From Methylobacillus glycogenes JCM 2850 (GTDB lineage Bacteria; Pseudomonadota; Gammaproteobacteria; Burkholderiales; Methylophilaceae): a stretch of 64,000 nucleotides of DNA. The notes beneath the pieces were generated by a model that worked only from the letters and a program-made list of their open reading frames with translations, was not told the origin of the DNA and did not search any database. The stretch spans positions 62,001-126,000 of the forward strand of contig NZ_BAMT01000006.1 in NCBI RefSeq assembly GCF_000617925.1, in the 5' to 3' direction. Position numbers and translations under genes: made by a program. Below, one piece after another: positions 26,997-36,008 of this stretch. The stretch's first letter is position 1, and every line of letters begins with the position of its first letter.

Positions 26997-27839
26997 ATGC
27001 AGCTTGTCATTGTCACGGGCCTGTCGGGATCGGGTAAAAGCATAGTACTCAAGATGCTGGAGGACAGTGGCTATTACTGTATCGATAATTTGCCCGCCAC
27101 CCTGCTGCCGCAAATCTCAGAACACCTGAGCCAGGGTCACCACGACCAGGTAGCCATCAGCATAGACACCCGCAGCGCCTCGCTGCAAGCCTTGCCGCAG
27201 AATTTACGTCAGCTCAAGGACAGCGGCATGGAAGTGCAGGTCTTGTTCCTGGAAGCCAATGTCGAGACTCTGGTTAAACGTTATAGCGAAACCCGGCGCC
27301 GTCATCCGCTCAGCAATGAAACCAATACCCTGGCCGAGAGCATCAGTCATGAGCGCCACCTACTGGAGCCGCTGGTCGATCTGGGCTTGCGCATAGATAC
27401 CAGCAACCTCAGTGCCAATACCTTGCGTAACTGGGTCAAGGAATTCGTCATCCGCAAGAGCAACGGCCTGACGCTGTTGTTCTCTTCGTTTGGCTTCAAA
27501 CATGGCATTCCGCTGGATGCAGATTATGTGTTTGATGTGCGTTGCCTGCCCAATCCCTACTACGACAAAGAATTACGGCCTTATACCGGCCAGGATCAGG
27601 TGATCTGTGATTTTCTCGAGCAACAAGCCAGCGTGCAACTGATGTTTGATGATATCAGCGGCTTTGTCGAGCGTTGGCTGCCCAGCTTTGTTGCCGATAA
27701 CCGCAGCTATCTGACCGTGGCTTTGGGTTGCACTGGCGGGCAACACCGCTCGGTGTATCTTGTTGAGCGCTTGGGCAAATATTTCCGCGAGCGCGAGGGC
27801 AAGGTCATGATACGACACCGCGAGCTGGAAAAAGCTTAG
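26997..27839 (+). CDS. rapZ: RNase adapter protein RapZ
   Basis: In E. coli RapZ binds glucosamine 6-phosphate and small RNAs and delivers GlmZ to RNase E; in other phyla it binds nucleotides. The 280-residue protein has Walker A GLSGSGKS (8-15), YYCIDNLPATLLP, ETRRRHPLS, and the C-terminal domain with SFGFKHGIP, FDVRCLPNPYY and the sugar-phosphate region LGCTGGQHRSVYLVERLG. Complete. Usual partner of hprK or ptsN in proteobacteria. Confidence 0.96.
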   Translation: MQLVIVTGLSGSGKSIVLKMLEDSGYYCIDNLPATLLPQISEHLSQGHHDQVAISIDTRSASLQALPQNLRQLKDSGMEVQVLFLEANVETLVKRYSETRRRHPLSNETNTLAESISHERHLLEPLVDLGLRIDTSNLSANTLRNWVKEFVIRKSNGLTLLFSSFGFKHGIPLDADYVFDVRCLPNPYYDKELRPYTGQDQVICDFLEQQASVQLMFDDISGFVERWLPSFVADNRSYLTVALGCTGGQHRSVYLVERLGKYFREREGKVMIRHRELEKA

Positions 27840-27858
27840 CTAGACCAGGCTGCAGGTC

Positions 27859-27894
27859 GGTGACTAAATCTGTTACTAAATCGGTGACTCGATC
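27859..27894 (+). repeat. Three 12-base tandem repeats upstream of the PTS EIIA gene
   Basis: GGTGACTAAATC, TGTTACTAAATC and GGTGACTCGATC follow one another without spacers, in the 86-base gap between rapZ and the EIIA gene. The unit is a multiple of three bases and the array is in an open frame, but no ribosome site precedes it, so I treat it as non-coding. Confidence 0.65.
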
Positions 27895-27925
27895 GCAGCC
27901 AGTCATTCAAGACAGGATAGACAGT

Positions 27926-28333
27926 ATGATAGGAATACTCATCATTGCTCATGGCACCCTGGGCGAAAGCCTGATTCACTGTGCAAGCCATGTGATGGGC
28001 GCGCGGCCGCAATTGCTGCGCCAGTTGGGTGTAGGTACGCATGATGACCCCTCTAGCCTGCTGCCGCAGGCACAGCAAATGATACGCGAGCTGGATGAGG
28101 GCCAGGGTGTGCTGATACTTTCCGATATTTATGGAGCCACGCCTTGTAACCTGGTCAGCCGCTTGCTGATTCCAGGTCATGTGGAGGGGGTGGCCGGGGT
28201 TAATCTGCCCATGCTGGTAAGGGCGCTGACCTATAGAAATGCCAATATCATGACCCTGGTCGACAAGGCCATCAGTGGAGGGCGTGACGGGGTAGTACAT
28301 TTTTCCAAGGACGCATGTAAGCATCATGATTAA
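27926..28333 (+). CDS. PTS mannose-family EIIA component
   Basis: A 135-residue EIIA of the mannose class (PTS_EIIA-man), phosphorylated on a histidine by HPr. His9 in GILIIAHGTLGESL is the expected phospho-site; LSDIYGATPCNLVSRLL is the second family motif. No EIIB, EIIC or EIID gene is near, which is typical for proteobacterial regulatory PTS sets. AGGA lies 9 bases before ATG 27926. The stop overlaps ptsH by 8 bases. Confidence 0.92.
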   Translation: MIGILIIAHGTLGESLIHCASHVMGARPQLLRQLGVGTHDDPSSLLPQAQQMIRELDEGQGVLILSDIYGATPCNLVSRLLIPGHVEGVAGVNLPMLVRALTYRNANIMTLVDKAISGGRDGVVHFSKDACKHHD

Positions 28334-28595
28334 ACAAGAAATAGAAATCATCAACAAACTGGGTTTGCATGCCCGCGCATCGACCAAGCTGACGCAGACT
28401 GCCAGCCAGCATCAGTGCGAAATCTGGATAGAGCGCAACGGCAGACGCGTCAATGCCAAAAGCATTATGGGCGTCATGATGCTGGCCGCCAGCAAGGGCA
28501 GCAAAATCATATTGGAGACCAATGGCAGTGATGAACAGGCTGCCATGGAGGCCTTGGTCAATCTGATCAATGGTCGTTTTGGCGAGCCTGAATAA
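28326..28595 (+). CDS. ptsH: Phosphocarrier protein HPr
   Basis: Carries phosphate between enzyme I and EIIA. The 89 residues contain the catalytic His15 in NKLGLHARAS and the regulatory Ser46 in NAKSIMGVMML, so it can serve both the PTS and HprK. The start overlaps the EIIA gene and the ptsI gene follows after 47 bases. Confidence 0.97.
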   Translation: MIKQEIEIINKLGLHARASTKLTQTASQHQCEIWIERNGRRVNAKSIMGVMMLAASKGSKIILETNGSDEQAAMEALVNLINGRFGEPE

Positions 28596-28642
28596 GGTTT
28601 ATCCCTCAATCCCCCCAGGATAGCGATCAGAAAGAAGCAACC

Positions 28643-30385
28643 ATGGCGCAAAGCAGCAAGGTGAGTTTCTCCATGCACGGTGTGGGTGTGTCTAGTGGCA
28701 TCGCCATAGGCAATGCCCACCTGGTATCCAATGCCCTGCTCGAGGTGGTGCACTACCATATCCCCAAGAAATCGCTGGTGGCGGAGCTGCTGCGTTTTGA
28801 GAATGCGGTTGAGCGCGTGCGGCAGGATCTGGAAGAAATACGCAATCAGCTGCCCAGCAATGCGCCCGCCGAACTTAGCGCCTTTATCAACACCCATTTG
28901 ATGATACTGGCCGACAAACACCTGTCGGAAGAACCCAAGGCCATCATAGAGCAGGATTTGTGCAACGCCGAATGGGCATTGAAACAGCGCATGAATGAGC
29001 TGGTGGCGCAGTTTGAACTGATAGAAGACGAGTACCTGCGCGAGCGCAAGCAGGATGTGGTGCAGGTTGTCGAGCGTGTCATCAAAGTCTTGCTGGGTCA
29101 CCCTAGCGAAGTGGCCATACGCCCGGACGAAAGTGCGCTGATTCTGGTAGCGCATGATATTTCGCCTGCGGATGCTATCCAGTTCAAGCATCACCAGTTT
29201 GCAGCTTTTATTACCGATGTAGGTGGGGTGACCTCGCATACCGCGATTCTGGCGCGTAGCCTGAGTATTCCCTCCATCGTTGCCTTGCACCGCGCGCGTG
29301 ACCTGATACGCGATGGCGAGCTGATTATTGTTGATGGCAATGACGGTGTGGTGATCGTCAACCCGGACAAGGACACCCTGGCGGAATATCGCTTGCGCCA
29401 GGAGCAATGGGAGTTAGAGCAGCAAAAACTCAAGCGCCTCAAGCAGACCCGTGCGGTCACTTTGGATGGGGTGGAAGTCGAACTGCATGCCAATATTGAA
29501 GTGCCTTCCGATGTAAGCAAGGCCAAGGCGGTAGGGGCAACCGGGATTGGCTTGTACCGCACCGAGTTTCTGTTCATGAACCGCCGCGATATGCCCAATG
29601 AAGAAGAGCAGTTTGCGGCTTATCGTACCGTGGCTGAACTGATGAAGGGCCAGCCAGTGACCATACGCACGCTGGACCTGGGGGCGGACAAGCAGATGAA
29701 CCCAGATGCCGCGCGTAGCTGCACCAACCCGGCGCTGGGGCTACGCGCCATACGCCTGTGCCTGTCTGAGCCGCATATCTTCCATACCCAGTTACGCGCC
29801 ATTCTGCGTGCTTCGCACTACGGCAAGATCAAGATTTTGATTCCTATGCTGTCCACCTTGTCTGAGCTACGCCAGACCATCGTGCTGCTGGAGCGTGCCA
29901 AGGCCAGCCTGCGCGCAGAACAGCTGCCGTTTGACGAAGAGATCAAGCTGGGCGGCATGATAGAAATCCCTGCGGCTGCCATCAATGCTGAGGCCTTTGC
30001 GCGTGAGCTGGATTTCCTTTCCATAGGCACCAACGACCTGATTCAGTACTCGCTGGCGATAGATCGCACCGATGATTCGGTTTCGCATCTCTATAGCCCC
30101 TCACACCCTGCCGTGCTCAAGCTGATTGAAATGACCATACGCGCAGGTAACAAACAGGGCATCCCGGTATCAGTGTGTGGCGAAATGGCGGGCGATCTGC
30201 ACTTTACGCGCCTGCTGATGGGCTTTGGCTTGCGCCAGTTCTCCATGCACCCTTCGCACATACTCAGTATCAAGCGCCAGGTATTGCAGACCGAGTTGCA
30301 GGCGGTGGCACCCTTGGTGCGCAAGATCATGGGGCTCTACGATATAGAGAAGATTGAGCCTGTCTTGGTTAAGCTCAATCATTAA
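28643..30385 (+). CDS. ptsI: PTS enzyme I (phosphoenolpyruvate-protein phosphotransferase)
   Basis: Transfers phosphate from PEP to HPr. The 580-residue protein has the phosphohistidine motif GGVTSHTAILARS, the PEP-binding regions GIGLYRTEFLFMNR and IRTLDLGADKQ, GLRAIRL, and the C-terminal SIGTNDLIQYSLAIDRTD with VCGEMAGD. Complete. Together with HPr, EIIA-man and HprK it makes a regulatory rather than sugar-import PTS, since no membrane EIIC is visible. Confidence 0.97.
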   Translation: MAQSSKVSFSMHGVGVSSGIAIGNAHLVSNALLEVVHYHIPKKSLVAELLRFENAVERVRQDLEEIRNQLPSNAPAELSAFINTHLMILADKHLSEEPKAIIEQDLCNAEWALKQRMNELVAQFELIEDEYLRERKQDVVQVVERVIKVLLGHPSEVAIRPDESALILVAHDISPADAIQFKHHQFAAFITDVGGVTSHTAILARSLSIPSIVALHRARDLIRDGELIIVDGNDGVVIVNPDKDTLAEYRLRQEQWELEQQKLKRLKQTRAVTLDGVEVELHANIEVPSDVSKAKAVGATGIGLYRTEFLFMNRRDMPNEEEQFAAYRTVAELMKGQPVTIRTLDLGADKQMNPDAARSCTNPALGLRAIRLCLSEPHIFHTQLRAILRASHYGKIKILIPMLSTLSELRQTIVLLERAKASLRAEQLPFDEEIKLGGMIEIPAAAINAEAFARELDFLSIGTNDLIQYSLAIDRTDDSVSHLYSPSHPAVLKLIEMTIRAGNKQGIPVSVCGEMAGDLHFTRLLMGFGLRQFSMHPSHILSIKRQVLQTELQAVAPLVRKIMGLYDIEKIEPVLVKLNH

Positions 30386-30499
30386 CCCAGGCAAGACGAG
30401 TCCGCTGATAGCGCTGGGTCGTTTCAATGCAGCCCTGCCTGTCAGTGTTTGCCGGGATGTCGCAACACTTAACTGCTTGGCCTTTAGGAGAAACCTAAT

Positions 30500-30841
30500 A
30501 TGAGTGACCTCGTCCCCGTTGTCAGTGCAGATGACAAGAATATCGCCGTACTAACCCATCTGGGCGGCACCTTGTTCAGCTTTGTACCTGCCTTGCTTGT
30601 CTGGCTGTGGAAGAAGAATGACAACGCCTTTATCGCCGAGCAGGCGCGGGAAGCGTTGAATTTCCAGATTACCCTCTTGATAGGCTATGCCATCAGCTCC
30701 ATATTGACTGTGATACTAGTGGGATTTGTGATGGGAACTGTGCTGTGGTTGGGCAATCTCATACTCTGCATATTGGCGGCCCTTGCGGCCAGCCAGGGCG
30801 AATCCTACCGCTACCCATGGACTTTGCGCTTAATCAGTTAA
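30500..30841 (+). CDS. DUF4870 family membrane protein
   Basis: A 113-residue protein with about three membrane segments (LGGTLFSFVPALLVWLW, LLIGYAISSILTVILVGFVMG, LWLGNLILCILAALAA). The pattern AVLTHLGGTLFSFVPALLVW followed by NDNAFIAEQAREALNFQIT is the DUF4870/Tic20-like signature. Function unknown. AGGAGAAACC precedes the ATG. Confidence 0.85.
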   Translation: MSDLVPVVSADDKNIAVLTHLGGTLFSFVPALLVWLWKKNDNAFIAEQAREALNFQITLLIGYAISSILTVILVGFVMGTVLWLGNLILCILAALAASQGESYRYPWTLRLIS

Positions 30842-30901
30842 GCTTTTATCAGTCTCATGGCATAAAAGCCGCCATGAACACGTCACAACAAAGGATTTCA
30901 A

Positions 30902-32944
30902 TTGAGCAACACTGCATCCAACCCCTTACTGCATTTTTCCGGCCTGCCGCAGTTTGATCAAGTGCGCGCCGAGCATGTGACCCCTGCTGTCGATCACCTG
31001 CTGGCTCAGGGCAAGCAATTGATAGAAGCCCTGGTAGCCGACACAGCGGCCCCCACCTGGGAAAACTTTGCGCGTCCGCTGGAAGATTTTGAGGAGCAGA
31101 TGTCACGCTCCTGGTCACAGGTGGGCCACCTCAATGCCGTGATCAACAGCCCGGAGTTGCGTGAGGCCTACAACGAAAACCTGCCCAAGCTGACGGCTTT
31201 TTATGCCGATCTTTCACAGGATGAACGCCTGTATGCCAAGTTCCGCGCTCTGCGTGGCAGTGCGGCGTACGAGCAGCTCAATACTGCACAGCGCAAGATT
31301 CTGGACAATGAACTGCGGGATTTCCGCTTAGGCGGTGCAGAACTGCCTGAAGACAAAAAAGCCCGCTTCAAGGCCATACAGGAAGAGCTTTCCACCCTGG
31401 CAGCCAAGTTTGAAGAAAACCTGCTGGATACCACCAATGATTACGCACTGATCATAGAAGATCAGGCCAAGCTGGCGGGTATCCCCGAAGATGCATTGCA
31501 GGCTGCCGCCGAAGCTGCCCAGGCCGATGGCAAGACTGGCTGGAAATTCAGCCTGCAATTCCCCTCTTATATGCCTGTGCTGCAATATGGTGAAAACCGT
31601 GAATTGCGCGAGACTTTATACCGTGCCTATGCCACGCGTGCTTCCGAGTTTGGCAAGCCGGAATGGGATAACACTACCCTGATACGCGATATCCTTAATC
31701 TGCGCCATGAGGCGGCAGTGCTGCTGGGTTACAGCAACTATGCTGAAACTTCGCTGGCGACCAAGATGGCCGAGACCCCAGCCCAGGTGGAAGACTTCCT
31801 CAATAAACTCGGTGCGCGCGCACGACCTTTCGCCGAGCGCGATATGGAAGAACTGCGCCAATATGCTGCTGAGAAGCTGGGGCTGACTGAGCTATTGGCC
31901 TGGGATATTGCCTATGCCTCGGAAAAATTGCGCGAAGACAAATACGCGTTTTCCGATCAAGAAGTGAAGCAGTACTTCCCCGAGCAGCAAGTACTGCAAG
32001 GCTTGTTCAAGGTCACCGAAACCATCTTTGGCCTGCAGGTACGCAAGGTGGAGGCACCGATTTGGCACAAGGATGTTAGCTTCTATGAAATAACCGACCA
32101 GGCGGGCAAGCCTGTAGGCCAGTTCTATCTTGATCTCTATGCGCGCAACAACAAGCGCGGGGGTGCCTGGATGGATGAGGCAATTACACGCAGACGCAAG
32201 CCGCAGGGCATAGAAACCCCAGTGGCTTTCCTCACCTGCAACTTCTCTGCGCCAGTGGGCGGCAAGCCTGCTTTGTTCACGCATGATGAAGTCATCACCA
32301 TGTTCCATGAGTTTGGCCACGGTCTGCACCATATGCTGACCCAGGTGGAAGATTACGGCGTCTCTGGCATCAAGGGTGTGGAGTGGGATGCGGTGGAACT
32401 GCCCAGCCAGTTTATGGAAAACTTCTGCTGGGAATGGGAAGTGCTGCGCCATATGACACGCCATGTTGACACTGGCGAGCATCTGCCACGGGCATTGTTC
32501 GACAAGATGGTGGCGGCCAAGAACTTCCAGGCTGGCATGCAGACCGTGCGCCAGATTGAGTTCTCGCTGTTTGATATGCGCTTGCACGCCAACTTTGAGC
32601 ATTACGAAGCCGATACTGCGCTCAAGCTGATAGAATCTGTGCGTGATGAAGTGGCGGTGCTGCGTCCTCCGGCATGGAACCGTTTCCCCAACAACTTCTC
32701 GCATATCTTCGCGGGTGGTTATGCCGCGGGTTATTACAGCTACAAATGGGCAGAAGTACTCTCTGCCGATGCCTACAGCATGTTTGAGGAAAGCGGCGTA
32801 TTGTCGGCCGAGGCGGGCAAACGCTTCTGGAATGAGATTCTGGCGCAGGGCGGCTCACGTCCTGCCTTGGAATCCTTTATCGCCTTCCGTGGCCGCGAGC
32901 CCAGCATAGATGCTTTGCTGCGCCATAACGGTATGACTGCCTAG
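30902..32944 (+). CDS. prlC: Oligopeptidase A (M3 metallopeptidase)
   Basis: Cytoplasmic zinc peptidase that degrades short peptides, including signal peptide remnants. The 680-residue protein has the zinc site HEFGHGLHHMLTQ with the third ligand expected in the following helix region (VEWDAVELPSQFMENF), and the N-terminal helical domain. The start is TTG with AAAGGA upstream; the protein begins SNTASNPLLHFSGLPQFDQ, matching family members. Stop is followed by a strong terminator at 33015-33055. Confidence 0.95.
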   Translation: MSNTASNPLLHFSGLPQFDQVRAEHVTPAVDHLLAQGKQLIEALVADTAAPTWENFARPLEDFEEQMSRSWSQVGHLNAVINSPELREAYNENLPKLTAFYADLSQDERLYAKFRALRGSAAYEQLNTAQRKILDNELRDFRLGGAELPEDKKARFKAIQEELSTLAAKFEENLLDTTNDYALIIEDQAKLAGIPEDALQAAAEAAQADGKTGWKFSLQFPSYMPVLQYGENRELRETLYRAYATRASEFGKPEWDNTTLIRDILNLRHEAAVLLGYSNYAETSLATKMAETPAQVEDFLNKLGARARPFAERDMEELRQYAAEKLGLTELLAWDIAYASEKLREDKYAFSDQEVKQYFPEQQVLQGLFKVTETIFGLQVRKVEAPIWHKDVSFYEITDQAGKPVGQFYLDLYARNNKRGGAWMDEAITRRRKPQGIETPVAFLTCNFSAPVGGKPALFTHDEVITMFHEFGHGLHHMLTQVEDYGVSGIKGVEWDAVELPSQFMENFCWEWEVLRHMTRHVDTGEHLPRALFDKMVAAKNFQAGMQTVRQIEFSLFDMRLHANFEHYEADTALKLIESVRDEVAVLRPPAWNRFPNNFSHIFAGGYAAGYYSYKWAEVLSADAYSMFEESGVLSAEAGKRFWNEILAQGGSRPALESFIAFRGREPSIDALLRHNGMTA

Positions 32945-33014
32945 GACATGACGATCCAGACTAGGGGCGTTTAGGGTCGTGTGGCCATAAGCGCCTAGGA
33001 TCAAGCTCTGCTAG

Positions 33015-33055
33015 CAAGCGGCCAGTGTTTAACCTACACTGGCCGCTTGTTTTTT
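33015..33055 (+). terminator. Terminator of prlC
   Basis: A perfect 14-base stem (33015-33028 with 33036-33049) and 7-base loop, followed by TTTTTTG. It ends 26 bases before the yaeQ start. Confidence 0.92.
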
Positions 33056-33080
33056 GTCCGTCACTAGCTAAGAAACTTCC

Positions 33081-33617
33081 ATGGCACTTAAATCCACCGT
33101 CTACAAAGCCAATCTGCAGATTGCAGATATGGAACGGCATTACTATCAAGATCACGCCTTGACCCTGGCGCGTCACCCTTCAGAAACCGATGAGCGCATG
33201 ATGGTGCGCCTGCTGGCCTTTGCCCTGCAGGCTCATGAGCGCCTGGCATTTGGCCAGGGCTTGAGCGCAGATGACGAGGCCGATATCTGGCGTACGGATC
33301 TGACAGGCAGGATAGAACAATGGATAGATGTAGGCCTGCCGGACGAGCGCTTGCTGCGCAAGGCCAGCAGCCGCGCTGATGAAGTGCTGCTGTATGCCTA
33401 TGGCGGACGTACGGCAGAGATGTGGTTTGAGCAGAACCGTAAGGAGTTGGCGCGGCTGAAAAATCTGGCAATTTATAATCTGGCGCCGGAAAGCACTCAG
33501 GCGCTGGCAGCACTGGCGCAACGTACCATGGATCTGCAATGCACCATACAGGATGGTCAGGTCTGGCTCAGCAATGCTGATGGTAGTGTAGAAGTCAGCT
33601 TGGAACGTTGGCAGTAA
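33081..33617 (+). CDS. yaeQ: YaeQ family protein
   Basis: A 178-residue protein with a PD-(D/E)XK nuclease-like fold by family; cellular role unclear (E. coli YaeQ compensates for RfaH loss). It shows the typical start ALKSTVYKANLQIADMERHYY, HPSETDERMMVRLLAFAL, and the middle segment ADIWRTDLTGRIEQWIDVGLPDE in two parts. Length is standard. It has its own short leader after the prlC terminator. Confidence 0.93.
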   Translation: MALKSTVYKANLQIADMERHYYQDHALTLARHPSETDERMMVRLLAFALQAHERLAFGQGLSADDEADIWRTDLTGRIEQWIDVGLPDERLLRKASSRADEVLLYAYGGRTAEMWFEQNRKELARLKNLAIYNLAPESTQALAALAQRTMDLQCTIQDGQVWLSNADGSVEVSLERWQ

Positions 33618-33638
33618 GCTGAGCTGGGTAAATGGCGG

Positions 33639-33713
33639 TATTCACGGCTGGGCAAAGTTGCGCTATTCAATGCTGTGCAAAGTTGCACTTTTTAATGTTG
33701 GGCAAAATTGCCC
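33639..33713. repeat. Three 25-base tandem repeats across the end of the ybaK-like gene
   Basis: Units at 33639-33663, 33664-33688 and 33689-33713 follow without spacers. Each has a short palindrome: GGGCAAAGTTGCGC (imperfect), GTGCAAAGTTGCAC and GGGCAAAATTGCCC. The last unit codes for the C-terminal residues MGNFAQH of the minus-strand gene and its stop; the other two lie beyond it. The period is not a multiple of three. Confidence 0.8.
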
Positions 33714-34180
33714 ATTGGCGCATCGGCTAGCAGTTTAGACAGATCGCGGCTTTTCAGGCCCAGCGCATAGCCCAGTACGCCGCTGCCTATGACCACATCC
33801 TCGTAATCGTAGACACTGCTGTCCACCAGCACTCTCAACTCCTCGGGCAGGGCAATCGGGGCCACGGCACCCACCACATAGCCTGTCGCCGCCTGCACTT
33901 CATCATATTCGGCCATACGCAGCTTGCGTTCTTCCAGCTGCTCACGCAGGCTGGCCCAGTCGGCGCGGCCACCGCCTGCCACTGCCAGCAGCACAAATTG
34001 CTCAGAGCCAGTACGGAACACTATGCTTCTGACCACAGACTTGGGTTTCAAGCCTTGCTCATGCAGCAATTCTTCCAGTTGCCGCACGGGTTTCTTGTCC
34101 TCACTCAGTGGAATCTCAATGATGCGGTAAGCGATGTGATGCTGATCCAGCAAGGCGGTAACGGGAGACTGTAAGTCCAT
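33692..34180 (-). CDS. YbaK/EbsC-domain aminoacyl-tRNA deacylase-like protein
   Basis: A 162-residue single-domain protein of the YbaK/ProX family, which hydrolyses mischarged tRNA. Visible: the HHIAYRIIEIP strand, KSVVRSIVFRT with the conserved Lys, EYDEVQAATGYVVGAVAPIALP with the G-x-V-x-P region, and GSGVLGYALGLKS. Specific substrate is unknown. Its last codons lie in a 25-base tandem repeat, so the C-terminus may have changed by repeat expansion or contraction. Confidence 0.88.
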   Translation of the reverse strand: MDLQSPVTALLDQHHIAYRIIEIPLSEDKKPVRQLEELLHEQGLKPKSVVRSIVFRTGSEQFVLLAVAGGGRADWASLREQLEERKLRMAEYDEVQAATGYVVGAVAPIALPEELRVLVDSSVYDYEDVVIGSGVLGYALGLKSRDLSKLLADAPMGNFAQH

Positions 34181-34268
34181 GCGAGTGTCCTTGTTTCGAT
34201 AAACCTATGATGTGCCTGCCAGGCAGTTTTCATTAATATGCACAATGATGGCATTGGAGACAATTACT

Positions 34269-34883
34269 ATGTGGGATGAACGTTACAGCACTGAGGATTA
34301 TGCCTACGGCAAAACCGCCAACACCTTTTTGCAGCAATATGCGCAACATCTGGGATCAGGGGTTACTAAAGGCAAGGTGCTGAGCCTGGCAGAAGGCGAG
34401 GGACGCAATGCCGTGTTCCTTGCGCAGCAGGGCTATGAAGTCACGGCGGTAGATGGTTCGCTGGTGGGTTTACAAAAAGCGCAGCGTCTGGCCGCAGAGC
34501 AGGGCGTGAGCATTGCCTGCATACATGCTGATCTCAATGAGTTTGATCCTGGTGAGGCGCAATGGGATGCCATCATCAGCATCTTCTGCCCCATGCCGCC
34601 TGCCTTGCGCCATTGGTTGTTTCCGCGCATCATACGCGGCCTCAAGCCCGGCGGCGCTTTCCTGCTGGAAGCCTATACACCGCAGCAACTAGCCTTTGGC
34701 ACTGGCGGCGGCAATGATGCAGCCTCCATGCTCAGTCGAGAAATTCTCAGTACTGCCTTGGCCGGGTTTACCTTCCAGCATCTGGCAGAGCTGGAACGGG
34801 ATGTGGTTGAAGGCCAGTACCACACCGGACGGGCGTCTGTGGTGCAGGTGCTAGCGCGTAAACCTGGCAGCGAGAGGGCCTGA
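34269..34883 (+). CDS. Class I SAM-dependent methyltransferase
   Basis: A 204-residue methyltransferase of the small TehB-like group that begins MWDERYSTEDYAYGKTANTFL. The SAM-binding motif I is LSLAEGEGRNAVFLA, followed by motif II acidic residue in VTAVDGS and motif IV ISIFCPMPP. GGAG lies 9 bases before ATG 34269; an in-frame GTG at 34212 has weaker support. Substrate is unknown. Confidence 0.85.
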   Translation: MWDERYSTEDYAYGKTANTFLQQYAQHLGSGVTKGKVLSLAEGEGRNAVFLAQQGYEVTAVDGSLVGLQKAQRLAAEQGVSIACIHADLNEFDPGEAQWDAIISIFCPMPPALRHWLFPRIIRGLKPGGAFLLEAYTPQQLAFGTGGGNDAASMLSREILSTALAGFTFQHLAELERDVVEGQYHTGRASVVQVLARKPGSERA

Positions 34884-34920
34884 ATATCAATACCACAGCG
34901 GCTATCTGGATAATCCATTA

Positions 34921-35894
34921 ATGAGTTCACCACCTGTCATAGAGGAAAAACTGCGCATGCATGCCCGTAATCGCCATCGCGCTGGCTATGACTTTGCCAG
35001 CCTAGTGACGGCACACCCTGGCTGAAAAAATATGTGCGGCTTAATCCGCTAGGGGTCAGCACCATCGATTTTGCCAATCCTGCGGCGGTCAAGGCGCTCA
35101 ACCAGGCTTTGCTCATGTCTTGCTATGGCGTGGTGCACTGGGATATCCCGGCAGAATTTCTCTGTCCGCCCATCCCTGGCCGTGTCGATTATCTGCATTA
35201 CCTCGCTGATCTGCTTGCTACATCGGCCCATGAAAAACAGCCTGAGGTGCGGGTGCTGGATATAGGCACCGGGGCCAATCTGGTCTACCCCTTGCTGGGG
35301 CAATATGAGTACGGCTGGCAATTTGTGGGCGTGGATACCAACCCTGCGGCGCTGGCGAATGCACAGCGCATCATAGAGGCCAATCCTGGCCTTGAGCAGC
35401 GTATCAGCTTGCGCCAGCAGCGAGATGCGCACGCCATTTTTGATGGCATTATCAAAGCGGGTGATCAATTCAGCTTCAGCATGTGCAACCCACCATTCCA
35501 TGCCTCCTTGCAAGAAGCGCAAGCAGGGGCCAGACGCAAATGGTCAGGGCTGGCGCGCAGCGCTGGCCAGCAATCTCAGTCCAGAAATCATGCGCAGGCC
35601 AAGCACCATCAGCAGCCCAGATTGAATTTTGGTGGCCAGGCAGCAGAGTTATATTGTGACGGCGGTGAGGTGGGCTTTATTACACGCATGGTGGCAGAAA
35701 GTGCACGCTACCCCAGCCAGTGCCTGTGGTTTACTACCTTGGTCTCCAAAGCCGAGAGCCTGTCAGCGGTCAAGCGTGCGCTGAAGCAAGTGCCAGTGCA
35801 GAGTGTGGAAGTGATAGAGATGGCCCAAGGACAGAAGCAAAGCCGTATTTTGGCCTGGAGTTTTGTAGAGAAAGCCGGACGCAGAGCAAAATAA
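34921..35894 (+). CDS. rlmF: 23S rRNA (adenine-1618-N6)-methyltransferase, one apparent frameshift
   Basis: Methylates A1618 of 23S rRNA. N-terminal residues MSSPPVIEEKLRMHARNRHRAGYDFASLV fit the family when joined to TPWLKKYVRLNPLGVSTIDF; the join needs one base near 35012 (GCACA, should be GCCACA). The catalytic NPPF motif is present in FSMCNPPFHASL, and LDIGTGANLVYPLLG is the SAM motif. Between GARRKW and LNFGGQAAEL there is an insertion of about 20 residues rich in Gln, Ser and His not found in the E. coli enzyme. Repaired length about 324. Confidence 0.92.
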
Positions 35895-36008
35895 ACCTGG
35901 TCTGGCTTGCTGGTCTGGTTTGATCTTGCAGCCATGCGGCGCATGCAGGGCGGGACTCAATGGTAAACTTGCAGCTATCTTCTTTGAACCACCCCGAATC
36001 CATCCCTG

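Noticed and set aside
31892..32704. A 270-codon open frame opposite prlC
   Set aside because: Antisense shadow; prlC has the zinc motif and full length.
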